A stretch of DNA of 64,000 nucleotides from Gracilaria gracilis (GCA_030374805.1 JARGSG010000030.1:186001-250000), one strand, 5' to 3'; positions 50,125 through 60,617 are shown, counted from the first letter of the stretch. Numbers and translations: made by a program. Notes: a model not told the origin generated them from the letters alone.

Positions 50125-50330
50125 CGGAGCGGATCGGGGTGTAGTGGGGTGGCGGTGGGGGTTGGGGGTTGGTGGTGGGGGAGAGTGGGGTGGTGGTGGT
50201 GGTGGGGGTTGGTGGTGGGGGTTGGTGGTGGTGGTGGGGGGGGGGTGGGGGAGAGTGGGGGAGAGTGGGGGAGAGTGGGGTGGTGGTGGGGAAGAGTGGG
50301 GCGGGGGGTGGTGGTGGTGGGTTGGTCAGG
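50125..50330. repeat. G/T-rich minisatellite (C-rich on the cyclin sense strand)
   Basis: Repeats of GGTGGTGGTGG and GGGGGAGAGTG, the latter four times near 50,187-50,280. Immediately upstream of cyclin copy 2; strong G-quadruplex potential. Confidence 0.85.
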
Positions 50331-50339
50331 AGATGAGAC

Positions 50340-50530
50340 CAATGGAGGCGTAGCTGGGCGATAGCTTTAGCCAAGACCCAAGAGCTCTGAAGACGAGAGC
50401 GAAGAAGGCGAAGCTGAGAGATAGCTTTTGCCAACAAGCCAAGCGAAGACTGGAGCTGGAAATGAGGCGTAGCTGACAGATAGCTTTAGCCAACAAACCA
50501 AGCGTCCAGGAGGGTGCAAGACGGCAGAAG
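50340..50530. repeat. Imperfect tandem repeat, about 60-bp unit
   Basis: GCGTAGCTG...GATAGCTTTAGCCAA is repeated three times (near 50,347, 50,410 and 50,466) with divergence between. Confidence 0.7.
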
Positions 50531-51463
50531 CAGCCGAGAGAAGGCGAAGCTCCGAAAGACCAAGCTCCAAAAGTGCAAGGCAAGCACTAGGAGGCCGAGC
50601 AATGAGCTGGAAGGCGCGGAGAAGAAGGGCTGAAGCAGAAGGGCTGCAGAAGATGGCTGAAAGTGGTGGGGGCTCAAGGCACGAGGAGGAAGAGGGGGAG
50701 AGAGCGAGGGCTGATGAGGCGGCAGTCAGCAAGCACGCCGCCTTTGTACCGACGAGCGCGTCATGAGCACGCCTCACCGCGCGCCGAAGCGGCGGGTGCG
50801 AGAGGGGACGTGGCGAGTGAGCAGAGTGACGGCGACGACGGAATGCAAGCAACGTGTGGTGGCAAGCGCTGCGGCGACGAGCGACGACGTAACGCGGACG
50901 TGGAGCGACGCCGCCAGCGAAGGAGAGGAGCGGCGGTTGGAGAGGGAACGGGGGGGGGGAGGGGTGGGGGAAAGGAGCGGCGGGGGGCGGTGAGAGGAAG
51001 CGCACGGCGCTACGACGCGCGCGCGGCGACGACGAGAAGCGGCGGCGACGACGCGCTGGGCGCGATTTTGGGCACAGTGCGCGTGAGCGCGGCGCGGCGG
51101 CGCGGCGGCGCGTCGACGGCGCGTCGACGGCGCGCGCCGCGCGTGGAGGCAACACGACGCGGGCGCGCGCGCTTGCGGTTCAAATTTGGAAAGCCACATG
51201 GCGTGCGCGCCGCTGATTGGGCGGCGCGGACGCGGCTGCAAGCGCCGCGCTGCAAATCGATTGGCGCGCGCGGCGCTGATCTGCGCCGGAAGCGCGGCGT
51301 GCTCGGCGCGCGCGGCGATCTGCGAATCTGCGACGGCGCGCAGCGCACGCGCGCTGACACGCGCATACAGCAATGACGTGATGGGCGCGTCTTCATCGTT
51401 ACACAACCGAAACTCTCTCGCTGCCTACCTTCGAAGGTATATATATACTAGCTAAAGTGTTAT
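50531..51463. other. GC-rich region without a recognised gene
   Basis: Very CG-dense from 50,900 to 51,350; long open frames on both strands are Arg/Ala/Pro composition artefacts. Confidence 0.4.
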
Positions 51464-51946
51464 CTAATGCAGCCGCGGAGCGTTGCCGTCGGCGCGCCGT
51501 CCGCTCCAATTCAAGCGCTCCAATTCAAGCGCGCGCCGTCTCAGCGCGTCCCACACCGCGCGCGCGCGCACGTTGGCCTCGCACACACGCACCCACACGC
51601 GCGCCGCCAGCCGCAGCGCGCGCCGCCGCTCGCGCGCCGCGTCGAACTCGGCCACATAGCGCTCCAGCCACGGCAAGCGCGGCGCGTAGAAGAAGTTCTG
51701 CGCGCGTCCGCGCTGCAGATGGCCCGATCCGACCGCCATGAGCGCGCCGGCGCCGAAGCCCACGCCGCAGAAGGCGCCCACGCCCATGCCGGCGCCGAAC
51801 AGCACGCGCGTGTGCGTCGCCACGCCGATGCCCAGGAACGGTCCGGCGCCGCAGCCCACGCCGAACGCCCACCCCGCGCCGCCCAGCAGCAGCGTCTTGG
51901 GCGGCGGCGGCAGCGCGTACTCTGACGCTTGCGCGCGGGCGCCCAT
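51464..51946 (-). CDS. Small glycine-rich membrane-like protein
   Basis: 160 residues from the ATG at 51944-51946. Residues 20-80 are a long Gly/Ala/aliphatic stretch with regular GxGxG spacing (LLGGAGWAFGVGCGAGPFLG, FGAGMGVGAFCGVGFGAG). This suggests tightly packed transmembrane helices or a glycine-zipper. The C-terminal half (85-155) is an amphipathic Arg-rich helix. The style recalls conserved plant/algal glycine-zipper organelle proteins (for example cadmium-induced AS8-like), but I cannot assign it firmly. It is divergent from the phycobiliprotein-like gene, with 248 bp between them. Confidence 0.55.
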   Translation of the reverse strand: MGARAQASEYALPPPPKTLLLGGAGWAFGVGCGAGPFLGIGVATHTRVLFGAGMGVGAFCGVGFGAGALMAVGSGHLQRGRAQNFFYAPRLPWLERYVAEFDAARERRRALRLAARVWVRVCEANVRARAVWDALRRRALELERLNWSGRRADGNAPRLH

Positions 51947-52194
51947 TTCTTGCAGCGCGCCGGTGCGATGGCTTCGCGCGCGCGCAACGTGCGCGCGCGT
52001 GTTGTTGGCGCTTCGAGGCGTCGTGCAGTCGGAGACACCGCCGCGCGCACCAGCGCCGCGCCACAGTGCGCACTCTGGCTCTGTGATCCGCTTTGCGCTT
52101 CGCCTTTTGCCGTATCTACTGATCGCCGCACCTCCGGAGCCGAGATTATACGGTATCTACCGTTGGTATCATATCTATCTATAAGATAGTTGAC
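51947..52194. promoter_or_regulatory. Bidirectional promoter of the glycine-rich and phycobiliprotein-like genes
   Basis: TACCGTTGGTA at 52158-52168, 27 nt before the phycobiliprotein-like ATG, flanked by AT-rich TATCTATCTATAAGATA. Confidence 0.5.
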
Positions 52195-52986
52195 ATGCCG
52201 CGTCTGCCGTTGCTCAGCCTGCAGTCGCTGCGCCCTTCACACACCGCCTCCCTATCGAACCGCCGGCACTTACTTGCTCCCCACGCTCGCAGAATGCCTT
52301 CTCACCACGCCGCCGCCTTCGCGCCAGTCGCTTGGCTTCGCTTCCCGCATCGTTCCAACTACACCCCCGCCACTACCGGCACCGCCTCATCCGCACCCTC
52401 TGCTCCCGTCGCCTCCAAGACCCCCGCCACGCCCCTGGCAGCCCAGCTTATCGAGCAGCAGATTCAAAACCCAATCTTCGACCCGACCCTTCTGCGCGAT
52501 TCCTTTGGCCCCATTCTGTCCGACTTGCAGTCGCAGTCGCCTCCGGCCTTCGTTCGCTCTTCTCACGTCGCCGACCTTCCCACCTCATTTGCGCAACGCT
52601 ATGTCATTGACTCCATTGCCGACCATACCGAACATGCCGTGCGGGCTGCGCGTGCGTACATTTTGAAACTCTACCCCGGAATCGACAAACCGGGCGGCGC
52701 TCTCTGGCCTTCGCAAAGGGCCGTCGCCTGTTGGCGCGACCTTTCCGCCTTTGCGCGCGTGGCAGCGTATCTGGCCATTGCCGAAAACGCCCTGTCCCCC
52801 CGCGGCATGCGAATCATGCAGCGCATATACTACGAAATGGACGTCCCGTTGGATGCGGTACAAACCGGCGTGCAATGTATTTGTGAACAACTTGCGCACC
52901 GTGCCGCTTACAACTACGATTCCAAGGCCTCCAAAATCGTCCGCACCGCCTTTGACCACTTGCTCAGCTACCTCCGCGCTTTCTAA
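52195..52986 (+). CDS. Nuclear-encoded phycobiliprotein-like protein, probably plastid-targeted
   Basis: 263 residues from the ATG at 52195. The first ~75 residues are rich in Ser, Arg, His, Pro and Ala, like a transit peptide. From about residue 80 the protein follows the phycobilisome globin fold. Helices precede YPGIDKPGGALWPSQR, the counterpart of the PGGNAY...R segment. Then comes RAVACWRDLSAF, matching the R-x2-A-C-x-R-D bilin-attachment motif with Cys179, Arg181 and Asp182 in register with Cys84, Arg86 and Asp87. MRIMQRIYYEMDVPLDAVQTGVQCI corresponds to the LKETYxSLGVPI helix region, and a final helix (IVRTAFDHLLSYL) to the FDYVI end. Most red-algal phycobiliproteins are plastid-encoded, so a nuclear, divergent member is unusual. 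It could be a core variant, a light or redox sensor, or an assembly factor. Confidence 0.7.
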   Translation: MPRLPLLSLQSLRPSHTASLSNRRHLLAPHARRMPSHHAAAFAPVAWLRFPHRSNYTPATTGTASSAPSAPVASKTPATPLAAQLIEQQIQNPIFDPTLLRDSFGPILSDLQSQSPPAFVRSSHVADLPTSFAQRYVIDSIADHTEHAVRAARAYILKLYPGIDKPGGALWPSQRAVACWRDLSAFARVAAYLAIAENALSPRGMRIMQRIYYEMDVPLDAVQTGVQCICEQLAHRAAYNYDSKASKIVRTAFDHLLSYLRAF

Positions 52987-53249
52987 ACGGCCTTCTTGTC
53001 CCGCGCTTTCCACCTCCCCAACTCGCCCCCTTCGCTGCCTGCTTGCTTAGGCTCAGCCATGGCTGCCACACGCTTGGCCCCTCCACGTATACCTCTCCGT
53101 GACCGTCACGCAAACCTGCACGCCTTGCTCCCGTGTAACGCACCCCCCTCACCTCCTCAACCGTTGTACATCCGTCTGGTCGCACCGCGTTGCGGTCGCG
53201 TTGTCGCGGACGCTCATCGTTCGTGCCACCATCTCGCAAAAGCTGCCGC

Positions 53250-55313
53250 ATGCATGTCAAGCAGCTTGCCGCGCGCTTTGAGCGCTCCGCTCCTGTACAG
53301 CCTGCCTCCTCTAATGTCGTGCCTGTGCCACCGCTTTCCGGCTCCTCCGTATCCGAATTGCGCCAGCGACTCGAACAAGCCGTTATCGATGAAAAGAGTC
53401 AAACTCAAAATGATGTCTTTCACAATCCACTTCCTGCTACACTTCAACTTCTGCCGCATGCCCCCGTTTCCACCAACGACGGAAGTGGTCTTTCCGCCCC
53501 CGAATTCGTCACGACTCCGGTAACTCCACTGCCGTCTGATGTCGAAGACGAGAATTCGACCGTGTCTTCAATTCAGAAAACCACTGCTGATGTAGCACCT
53601 CAGAGCGGTATTGAACAGCATCTCCCGCAATCGTTCAACGCAGCTGAAGAGCACCAGCTCCCAGTCCAGTGTGAGCAACAACCGCAAAGTGCGCTTGAGG
53701 GACCAACGCGAATGCCTTCAGAGTTCACAGCTGCCTATTCCACACACTCAGAGTCGTCCACATGCGATAGCACTGGGCCCCCAGTTTCGGACTTTGTACC
53801 TCAGACAGTTGAGGACGTAGGAATCATACCGGACGTCAGCGAAGGCGAATTGGATGACATTGATGGTATCGAAAGAGTGGACGACTACGACTCACAGGAA
53901 GATAACCGGTCTTCCTCCTCTTCTTCTGATTATGAAAACGATACGTTCCAGCGCGCTGAAACAATAAGCGATCCGCAAATATCTTATCGAACCGAAGGCG
54001 GCGAATCATTGCATATCGTTGACGGTTCTTACTCCTATCACGAAAGCGAACGCTCGTACGAAGAAAGGAGCGATGAGGATGTCCACTCTGATAACGAACG
54101 TTACGACAGAGCTGCTGCGGTTGAGCGCGTGGATGCTCCCGGAATACAGGATCAATCACATCAAACTTACAGCGGTTATTCGTATAGCCCGAACACGGAA
54201 CCCTTATCATCGTTTCATACCTCTACAATACCTTCGCAAGTGCTTTTTTCCCGAGCGACAACTACCTCGACCAGTGAAGGCTTCAAGAGTGCTAATAATG
54301 ACTTTGTTTCAGAATCAGGGCGAAGCCAACGGGAAGCTCCACCCCACTCAAGATCCAGAGATGCATTGCAAACAAAAACACATCCTCGGGGCAACCCAAC
54401 CATAGCATTTTCTTCTGTACTGTCGCCACCCCCCGCACCGTCTCCTCCAACGTCAGCACGGATGTTCGATCATCCTGCAGCATTAGAGACACCAGGTGAT
54501 AACCAACATCAAGCTACCTCCGAAGGGAACTCTGGCTTCAGTCAAAATCGTCTCCATGCTCAGGCGTCTGTCAAACGGCTTCCGAAAGCAAAAGTTCTAA
54601 TCGCAAGGAGAAGAGGTCAAAGCGTCAATTTAGATACGAACACCGTCGGCAGTTCTGCCGGGCAGCCCGGGAAGGGGGCGACCGCCTCAGCTGACGATAT
54701 AGGTAGACGGCGGCTTGTTCGTGAGATATCACATCCCGGAGATTTCTTTGCAGGACAAGTGAGCATGGTACAGCGAACATCTGAAAAGGACGTGCATAAA
54801 CCTGAAGGGTCACACGAAGAAGATGACTCGCCACCTTCTCCCAGACGGAAGCCTCTTGGGGAGTTGAGCACATTTCATCGAAAACAGTTGCGACAAGACG
54901 CGTTTCGCAAGCGATACGATGAGTACATTGATGCTGAGGATTTAAACAGAGCGCCTGAGTCGGATGAATCAAGTGCTTCTGAGTCTGAACTCCTTGGAGA
55001 TAGTGGGGCAAGCAAGATAAAGTACCGTCCAAGAATGAAACTGTTTGGGAGGAAAAACGCTGCGGCAGGTAAATTGGAGAAAGAACGATTACGTTCCAAA
55101 CGGCACGAGAGACGAAAGGAGGATATTGCACGTCGGAGTACCATTTTGAGTGGAGCTCTGGACCGGGTTTCCATGGCAGCTGACCCTTGGATTGACTTCA
55201 TAACAGACGCGAAGGCAATGCCTGTGCCTGAAAAGGCAAGAGGCTCTTTAAGGCGCGCAGTGAAACGGCTTTTTGGGACGAAAGGGAAACAGCAAACCTT
55301 AATAAAAGACTGA
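53250..55313 (+). CDS. Large disordered protein of unknown function
   Basis: About 687 residues from the ATG at 53250; the frame is open further up (53190) without an ATG, and a different-frame ATG at 53059 in good context could be an upstream ORF or a first exon. The N terminus (MHVKQLAARFE, VSELRQRLEQAV) is helical. Residues 50-460 are acidic and Ser/Gln-rich with clusters such as SSSSSSDYEND. The C-terminal third carries basic stretches (RLPKAKVLIARRR, FRKRYDEYIDAEDL, ERLRSKRHERRKED) and ends with SLRRAVKRLFGTK. No domain recognised. The layout, with short conserved-looking motifs at both ends of a disordered middle, resembles cytoskeletal or trafficking scaffolds, but no function is claimed. 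Confidence 0.6.
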   Translation: MHVKQLAARFERSAPVQPASSNVVPVPPLSGSSVSELRQRLEQAVIDEKSQTQNDVFHNPLPATLQLLPHAPVSTNDGSGLSAPEFVTTPVTPLPSDVEDENSTVSSIQKTTADVAPQSGIEQHLPQSFNAAEEHQLPVQCEQQPQSALEGPTRMPSEFTAAYSTHSESSTCDSTGPPVSDFVPQTVEDVGIIPDVSEGELDDIDGIERVDDYDSQEDNRSSSSSSDYENDTFQRAETISDPQISYRTEGGESLHIVDGSYSYHESERSYEERSDEDVHSDNERYDRAAAVERVDAPGIQDQSHQTYSGYSYSPNTEPLSSFHTSTIPSQVLFSRATTTSTSEGFKSANNDFVSESGRSQREAPPHSRSRDALQTKTHPRGNPTIAFSSVLSPPPAPSPPTSARMFDHPAALETPGDNQHQATSEGNSGFSQNRLHAQASVKRLPKAKVLIARRRGQSVNLDTNTVGSSAGQPGKGATASADDIGRRRLVREISHPGDFFAGQVSMVQRTSEKDVHKPEGSHEEDDSPPSPRRKPLGELSTFHRKQLRQDAFRKRYDEYIDAEDLNRAPESDESSASESELLGDSGASKIKYRPRMKLFGRKNAAAGKLEKERLRSKRHERRKEDIARRSTILSGALDRVSMAADPWIDFITDAKAMPVPEKARGSLRRAVKRLFGTKGKQQTLIKD

Positions 55314-56300
55314 GGAAGGCAAACTCGCTCTATCAATTCTTGAACCTACCTAACGTGCGCTTCAGAAAGTCGCATCGGTAGTGCCATAGGGCTAGATACA
55401 ACGACTCTGGCGCAGTAAGGATTCTAAACGTCTTTCTGTGCACCGCTATCGCCAGAAACTTGACACAAAGAAAGAGGTCCCTCTGTGGGCATGAAGTTTC
55501 ACTAAAGGATGGAAAGGCTTAAGGGTTTCATCGTCGCATGAAGTCAAGTTTAGCTGTGAATATGTCTCTCGGATACACATGATAAGAAACGAGATCATCG
55601 TTAAGACTGTTTGAATAATAAATCGTTTCCTGGTTGCTTGGCATTAGAGCAAGTAGTGTACCCCCCTTGCAAGAGAGTGGGCTTCCAGCCAGGCGGATCT
55701 TGTAGATAACTGTTACACAATTGATCATCCAAAGCTCAAAATGATTGCCCCTTCCAAAGAGTCAAGAGCCCTAGTGCCCATTCTCGGACGATACTAATAT
55801 CCAATAGTGGAGAATCTGCAAACTACATCGTCGACACCCTGCCGTTGACTTGATAACGTAGAAATCTGTGCAGGCGCAAACACAGCCCAGCAACTCCAGG
55901 TCCAACATGGACATCACCTGACACTTCATGAATGCCCCGGCACACTTCCTTTAACGAGAACGGAAGGCTTTCCCCCACATGCTAACATGCATCAAAGATG
56001 CAACAAAGGAAGACCTAGGCCTAATAGCACAGCACAACATGCCAACCTATTTGTCTGTTGTCGTGCATGCCAGGAAAGGGTGCGGGCGTGGAAATAATCC
56101 TGACGGTCTCTAGAAACGTAAGCAAATAATATCATGGAGCCCGCGCGAGCGGACAAAATGTACCAACGATACCGAATCATCATACCACGCAACGAAGGTA
56201 TGATTCGAGCTTTCCACATAGAACCTTACAGAACAGGGGGCGCCGAGGAAGGAGCAGCCGTACGGCTAACTGCGAAGAGGTGGATAACAAAGCTATAGAA
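55314..56300. other. 1-kb region, nothing recognised
   Basis: No credible gene. A weak inverted repeat (CGAATCAT...ATGATTCG) at 56,173-56,207 follows GTACCAACGATAC. Confidence 0.4.
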
Positions 56301-56735
56301 TCATGTGGCTTCAAGGGTGCGGATCAAGTCATCAATTGCATCTGTGACCTGATACTTGTCATAGTTCTGTCGCATGACAGTCTCGACAATGCGCTCACTT
56401 TGGCGAAGAACGGATTCAAACTGCGTATCGTGAGCTTGATGTGTTAGGTTGGCCATTTGAACGGCTTCTGACCACAAGGCTTTTTCATCATGAATAGAGT
56501 CGATCAGCGCAGATGACGTTTGCAAGTGTGTATGAATCGGCCTTGTTATCGCAGTGAGCTGCTTTGAAAAATCTTCTGTTAAGAGCGCTTGTAAGTGGCA
56601 CTCGCGTTCGAAAAGTCGCTTTGACTCGGCTACCTTTTCTTCTAGAGACCGGATCTCATCGTACGCCTGTTGAAGCGATTGCGTTGTTTGTTTAGTAGAC
56701 CTTTTTCCAGCGTTGTTGTTTTTGCCAGGAGTCAT
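56301..56735 (-). CDS. Small coiled-coil protein
   Basis: 144 residues from the ATG at 56733-56735. After a basic N terminus (GKNNNAGKRSTK) the whole chain is predicted helical with heptad spacing (SLQQAYDEIRSLEEKVAESK, IVETVMRQNYDKYQVTDAID). No family recognised; size and composition are compatible with a kinetochore, centromere or vesicle-complex subunit. Its 5' end is 637 bp from the iPGM start on the opposite strand. Confidence 0.5.
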   Translation of the reverse strand: MTPGKNNNAGKRSTKQTTQSLQQAYDEIRSLEEKVAESKRLFERECHLQALLTEDFSKQLTAITRPIHTHLQTSSALIDSIHDEKALWSEAVQMANLTHQAHDTQFESVLRQSERIVETVMRQNYDKYQVTDAIDDLIRTLEAT

Positions 56736-57372
56736 GATTTGGAGATTCACTTCTCATGACCTGTCCGGGAAGAGCTATCTACGGGAAGAGCTTCCAGAGT
56801 AGCTTTCGAAGTCTTGCGCGACGCTGTTGGCGCTTGGTCATGATGCTCGATGTCCACGAAGGCAAGTCCGACGTCCACACATTTGGTTTGGTCATCGCCC
56901 CATGGCTCACATCCATTGCTTCCGGGTCCGCTGTAAGGCAGCTCATGCTTGGCCTACCATCAGCCAATCGTTGCTCGCCACGACAGTGCAGATTCTAACT
57001 TCCGACGGCAACAAACCATTTTCCAGGTATCTGCGGAGCAGCCAATCAAAACGGGTTTTTATAGATCCTCTATCCAATGAACAAGCTGTGTGGACTCTCA
57101 AGACGAGACCCGGAGGGTCCGACCATATTTGGGCCCATGTAAGTGTGGTCCACAGATTGCTCAAAAATTGCACACCGTTCCCAGAAGGAGCCCCCTTCGC
57201 TAGGCCGTGCCACGCCAACACATGCGTATATTTTGCACACGCGTCGGCTCAAAGCTATGACCTGCATCATGTTTGACACATAAACACAGTCGACGGCGGC
57301 CGTCAACTCGCTCACACCTCCGTTGCTCCCCACGCTCAACAGGCCTTGCAAACTTCACAAACTCAAAACGAA
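56736..57372. promoter_or_regulatory. Divergent upstream region of the coiled-coil and iPGM genes
   Basis: No gene recognised in 637 bp; a C/T-containing leader precedes the iPGM ATG. Confidence 0.35.
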
Positions 57373-59109
57373 ATGGCATCTTCAAGCTCTGCCCAAACTA
57401 TGAAGCTCTCGAAGAAGGAGGGCTTCGAGAAACCAAATGGCCCCGTTGCCCTTATCGTCATGGACGGCGTCGGACAGGCGCCCGACGCCGAATGGAACGC
57501 TGTCACCACTTCGCGCACCCCGTTTCTAGACAAGCTCATGGCCGGAGAGGGCCCTAATGGTTCCAAGTCGCTCTTCTGCGAGCTCGATGCCTCCGGAAAG
57601 TCTGTCGGTCTGCCGAGTATGGGTGATATGGGCAACTCTGAGGTTGGTCACAACGCCCTTGGAGCAGGTCGCGTCTTTGACCAGGGTGCCAAATTGGTCA
57701 ACAATGCTTTCCGCTCCGGCGATTTTAAGAGCGAGGTCTGGCAATGGCTCGTCGAGAAATGCGCTGGAAGTGACACTAACACCCTGCATATGATTGGTCT
57801 TTACTCTGACGGAAATGTACATGCTCACGTCAATCACGTTTTCCAGCTTATCGATGGAGCTGTCGATGATGGTGTGAAGAGAATTCGACTTCATCTTCTT
57901 GCGGATGGACGTGATGTCATCGACAGATCCGCGCTTGACTACTTTGGTCCCCTCGAGAAGCGTCTTGCCACCTTGAGGAAGGAAGGAATTGACATTTGGG
58001 TCGCTAGCGGTGGCGGTCGAATGGTTACGACAATGGATCGCTACGAAGCGGACTGGGGTATAGTTGAGAACGGCTGGAGAGCACATTGCCTTGGCGATAC
58101 TACTTTGGATACCTTTAAGTCTTGCATGTCTGCCGTCGAACATTACTACAAAGACGACGCTATGGTTGATCAGTATATGCCACCGTTTGTTATCGTTGAC
58201 GATGATGGTAATCCTCGGGGTACCATGCAAGATGGCGATTCAGTTCTTTTCTGGAACTTTAGAGGGGATCGTGCTATCGAGATCTCCATGGCATTTGAAG
58301 CCGAAGAAGGAGAATTCAGTCATTTTGACCGTAAGCGGGTGCCAGATGTCCGTTACGCTGGTATGATGCAATATGATGGCGATGCCGGTATACCGAAGCG
58401 GTTTATGGTCTTACCCCCACAAATAGACCGAACTGTAGGCGAGTACGTCGTGAAGAATGGAATGAAGCGGTTCTCAGTCTCAGAAACGCAGAAGTACGGA
58501 CATGTAACATATTTCTACAATGGAAACCGTGCTGCGAAATTTGACGAAGATATGGAGAAGTACGTCTGCATTCCATCCTACAGGCAGAGAGAGCACACAA
58601 GACCATGGATGAAGGCTGCTGAAATTTCCGATAGCATTCTGGAGGAAATGGATAGTTTCAATCCAGATCTCATGGTCATCAACTATGCGAACGGTGATAT
58701 GGTGGGTCATACCGGGCATATGGTTGCCTCACGACTTGCTATGGAATGTGTTGACCTTTGTCTTGCACGCGTTCTTCCTGAAATCATCAAGCGAGATGGA
58801 GTGGTGATCCTCACAGCCGACCATGGCAACTGCGATATCATGGCTGAGGTAGGCAAGGACGGCAACGCAAAGGCTGGAAACCAACCTGAAGGCTGGAAAG
58901 CCAAGGTGTCCCACACGAAGCAACGCGTGCCGTGTATGATTATTGGAAAACAAATGGATATGTACGAGTTTGACACCTCTGTCAAATGGGGAGATGATCC
59001 GGAGTGCAAGAGGGCTGGTATAGCCAACCTGGGCGCTACTGTTCTGAACCTACTAGGAATGAAGGAGCCAGACGACTTCTTGCCGTCGATCCTGGTTCCG
59101 AAATGCTAA
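57373..59109 (+). CDS. PGM: 2,3-bisphosphoglycerate-independent phosphoglycerate mutase
   Basis: 578 residues from the ATG at 57373. It interconverts 3- and 2-phosphoglycerate in glycolysis using two Mn2+ ions and a serine nucleophile. Alkaline-phosphatase-superfamily signatures: VALIVMDGVG with metal-binding Asp31, GDMGNSEVGHNALGAG with nucleophile Ser89, LLADGRDVIDRSALDY, TYFYNGNR-type phosphate site, VINYANGDMVGHTGH, and ILTADHGNCDIM with the second metal site. No presequence is obvious, so cytosolic. Plant and algal enzymes have the same type and length (about 560). Confidence 0.96.
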   Translation: MASSSSAQTMKLSKKEGFEKPNGPVALIVMDGVGQAPDAEWNAVTTSRTPFLDKLMAGEGPNGSKSLFCELDASGKSVGLPSMGDMGNSEVGHNALGAGRVFDQGAKLVNNAFRSGDFKSEVWQWLVEKCAGSDTNTLHMIGLYSDGNVHAHVNHVFQLIDGAVDDGVKRIRLHLLADGRDVIDRSALDYFGPLEKRLATLRKEGIDIWVASGGGRMVTTMDRYEADWGIVENGWRAHCLGDTTLDTFKSCMSAVEHYYKDDAMVDQYMPPFVIVDDDGNPRGTMQDGDSVLFWNFRGDRAIEISMAFEAEEGEFSHFDRKRVPDVRYAGMMQYDGDAGIPKRFMVLPPQIDRTVGEYVVKNGMKRFSVSETQKYGHVTYFYNGNRAAKFDEDMEKYVCIPSYRQREHTRPWMKAAEISDSILEEMDSFNPDLMVINYANGDMVGHTGHMVASRLAMECVDLCLARVLPEIIKRDGVVILTADHGNCDIMAEVGKDGNAKAGNQPEGWKAKVSHTKQRVPCMIIGKQMDMYEFDTSVKWGDDPECKRAGIANLGATVLNLLGMKEPDDFLPSILVPKC

Positions 59110-59317
59110 GCTGCTGTTCACAATAATTTTAGTTATGAGTTTTGTCAGACGTTGCATAGATGGGTTCAACACCGTATTTTGAGTAGATATCGTTAAAGAT
59201 GTCCTAAAACTTTTCCCCTATAGTATTCATAGGGCAGCCACTCGGTTTGCGTTGATCGCCCATGTTTTGCCTACCAGTGCAAGAGCGGATGTAGGTGAGC
59301 GCCGTAGCAAGTTACTC
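59110..59317. other. Short convergent 3' region between iPGM and SRPBCC genes
   Basis: About 200 bp, TATA/AATAAT-rich, no gene. Confidence 0.4.
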
Positions 59318-60046
59318 CTACTCGATGGGGATATGTCGGCCAAGGATAGCTTCTTCGCGAATTGCTGCCAGCATCTTGGGCACTTCCTTCAATGTCTTCC
59401 GCTCCACCATCCACATAGGGAAGAGAGGAAATGGCAGTGCGACAAGATCATATTCAACAACGACGTGATCACGACCATGCCTTAGAGAATAGCGGCCTTC
59501 GAATTCTGGAAATTCACGTCCTTCGACGCGAGAAAACGTTATGCTTTTCTCCGTGAAGTCCTCTGAAACACGTAACAACATCCTTGAGTTAAGGGCTAGT
59601 TTGCGAGAAATGACTCCTGTTTGATCCAGGTATAAAGCTCCGCCACGTTTTTCAGTGTTACTTGACAAAATGTTGGGCATGTAGAGATGAATCTTATCAT
59701 AGGCGGTGATTACTTTCCATACTCTTTCCATTGGGGTTTCAACTTGAACAGTGCCCGAAATGCGGCGACGCCGACCTCCTATGTTCTGCGCTTTGATGGA
59801 AACGAGAACTTCTCTGGTTTTGTCACGTGGTAGATCAGAGTTGACGCGCACATCTGTCTCAACGATCGTGAGTCCTTTGGTGGGAGTGTCGCTCGCCGTG
59901 CAATATACCGCAGCGCGTGGTCGACGGGCTGCTCGATGAAGGTGCAGAGGGTTAGGTGTGCGACAGACGCCATTGGTGAAAGATGGCGACTGATGTGTAT
60001 AGAGCACTGATGAGGCAAAGGCTGCGCTGTTGCGAACTGCTAACAT
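59318..60046 (-). CDS. Plastid SRPBCC (polyketide-cyclase/START-like) protein
   Basis: 242 residues from the ATG at 60044-60046. The first ~45 residues (MLAVRNSAAFASSVLYTHQS, then HLHRAARRPRAAVYC) look like a plastid transit peptide. From residue 55 there is a single SRPBCC domain: ISGTVQVETPMERVWKVITA, YDKIHLYMPNIL, ALYLDQTGVISRKL, EFEGRYSLRHG and ERKTLKEVPKMLAAIREEAI. Such domains form a hydrophobic pocket for lipids, pigments or quinones; cyanobacterial and plant plastid relatives are mostly uncharacterised. It is convergent with iPGM. Confidence 0.75.
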   Translation of the reverse strand: MLAVRNSAAFASSVLYTHQSPSFTNGVCRTPNPLHLHRAARRPRAAVYCTASDTPTKGLTIVETDVRVNSDLPRDKTREVLVSIKAQNIGGRRRRISGTVQVETPMERVWKVITAYDKIHLYMPNILSSNTEKRGGALYLDQTGVISRKLALNSRMLLRVSEDFTEKSITFSRVEGREFPEFEGRYSLRHGRDHVVVEYDLVALPFPLFPMWMVERKTLKEVPKMLAAIREEAILGRHIPIE

Positions 60047-60617
60047 GGCTGAAGCGGACGAGAAATGAGACAGCAGAGGATGTTCCGAGGGGGTGACTTG
60101 GACACTTGAATGAAGCTTTATGTAGGGACTGAACGGCACCGTCGTATCTTGTCCGGCATGGGGGAGTAGAACAAAAAGCGCGGCCGTACTATGATAGGCA
60201 GCGGCTGTATCTACGAGGCTGCGGCCGCAGGATGCGAGGCAGCAGATGTGAAGGGATTCATCCCCTCTGCGTTCGCCCGCCACACAAAGCGGCCAAAGCA
60301 GAGAGTGCCTTCGAGATCAAAATCCGGCACCTGAAACGAAATGTGTGAAAATTAAAAGGTGCCTTTTCACCGAAAAGCCCCAAAATTTAAGAATCAGTTT
60401 ATCACTTTTTCAACGTGGGGCGCCGTCGGCGACGTCTCGCGCTCGATGAAGCTGTGTTGCTCGACGGCACCACTGTTACATCGGTCGCCGAAACCATCAC
60501 CCCCATCCAACTTCTTTTGCGCCGAAGGCCTACCCTCCACAAGTTATCCCCCCTTCCTTCGCACCGGCAACTCAACGGTGCGAATCTTTGAATTGGTCTT
60601 TTTCTTTGTTTGACATT
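60047..60617. promoter_or_regulatory. Divergent upstream region of SRPBCC and RPL31
   Basis: No gene recognised. The RPL31 leader from about 60,420 is C-rich, as in other genes here. Confidence 0.4.

Noticed and set aside
50367-51406. Frames of 200-260 codons in 50.4-51.4 kb
   Set aside because: Low-complexity translations of CG-rich DNA and an imperfect tandem repeat.
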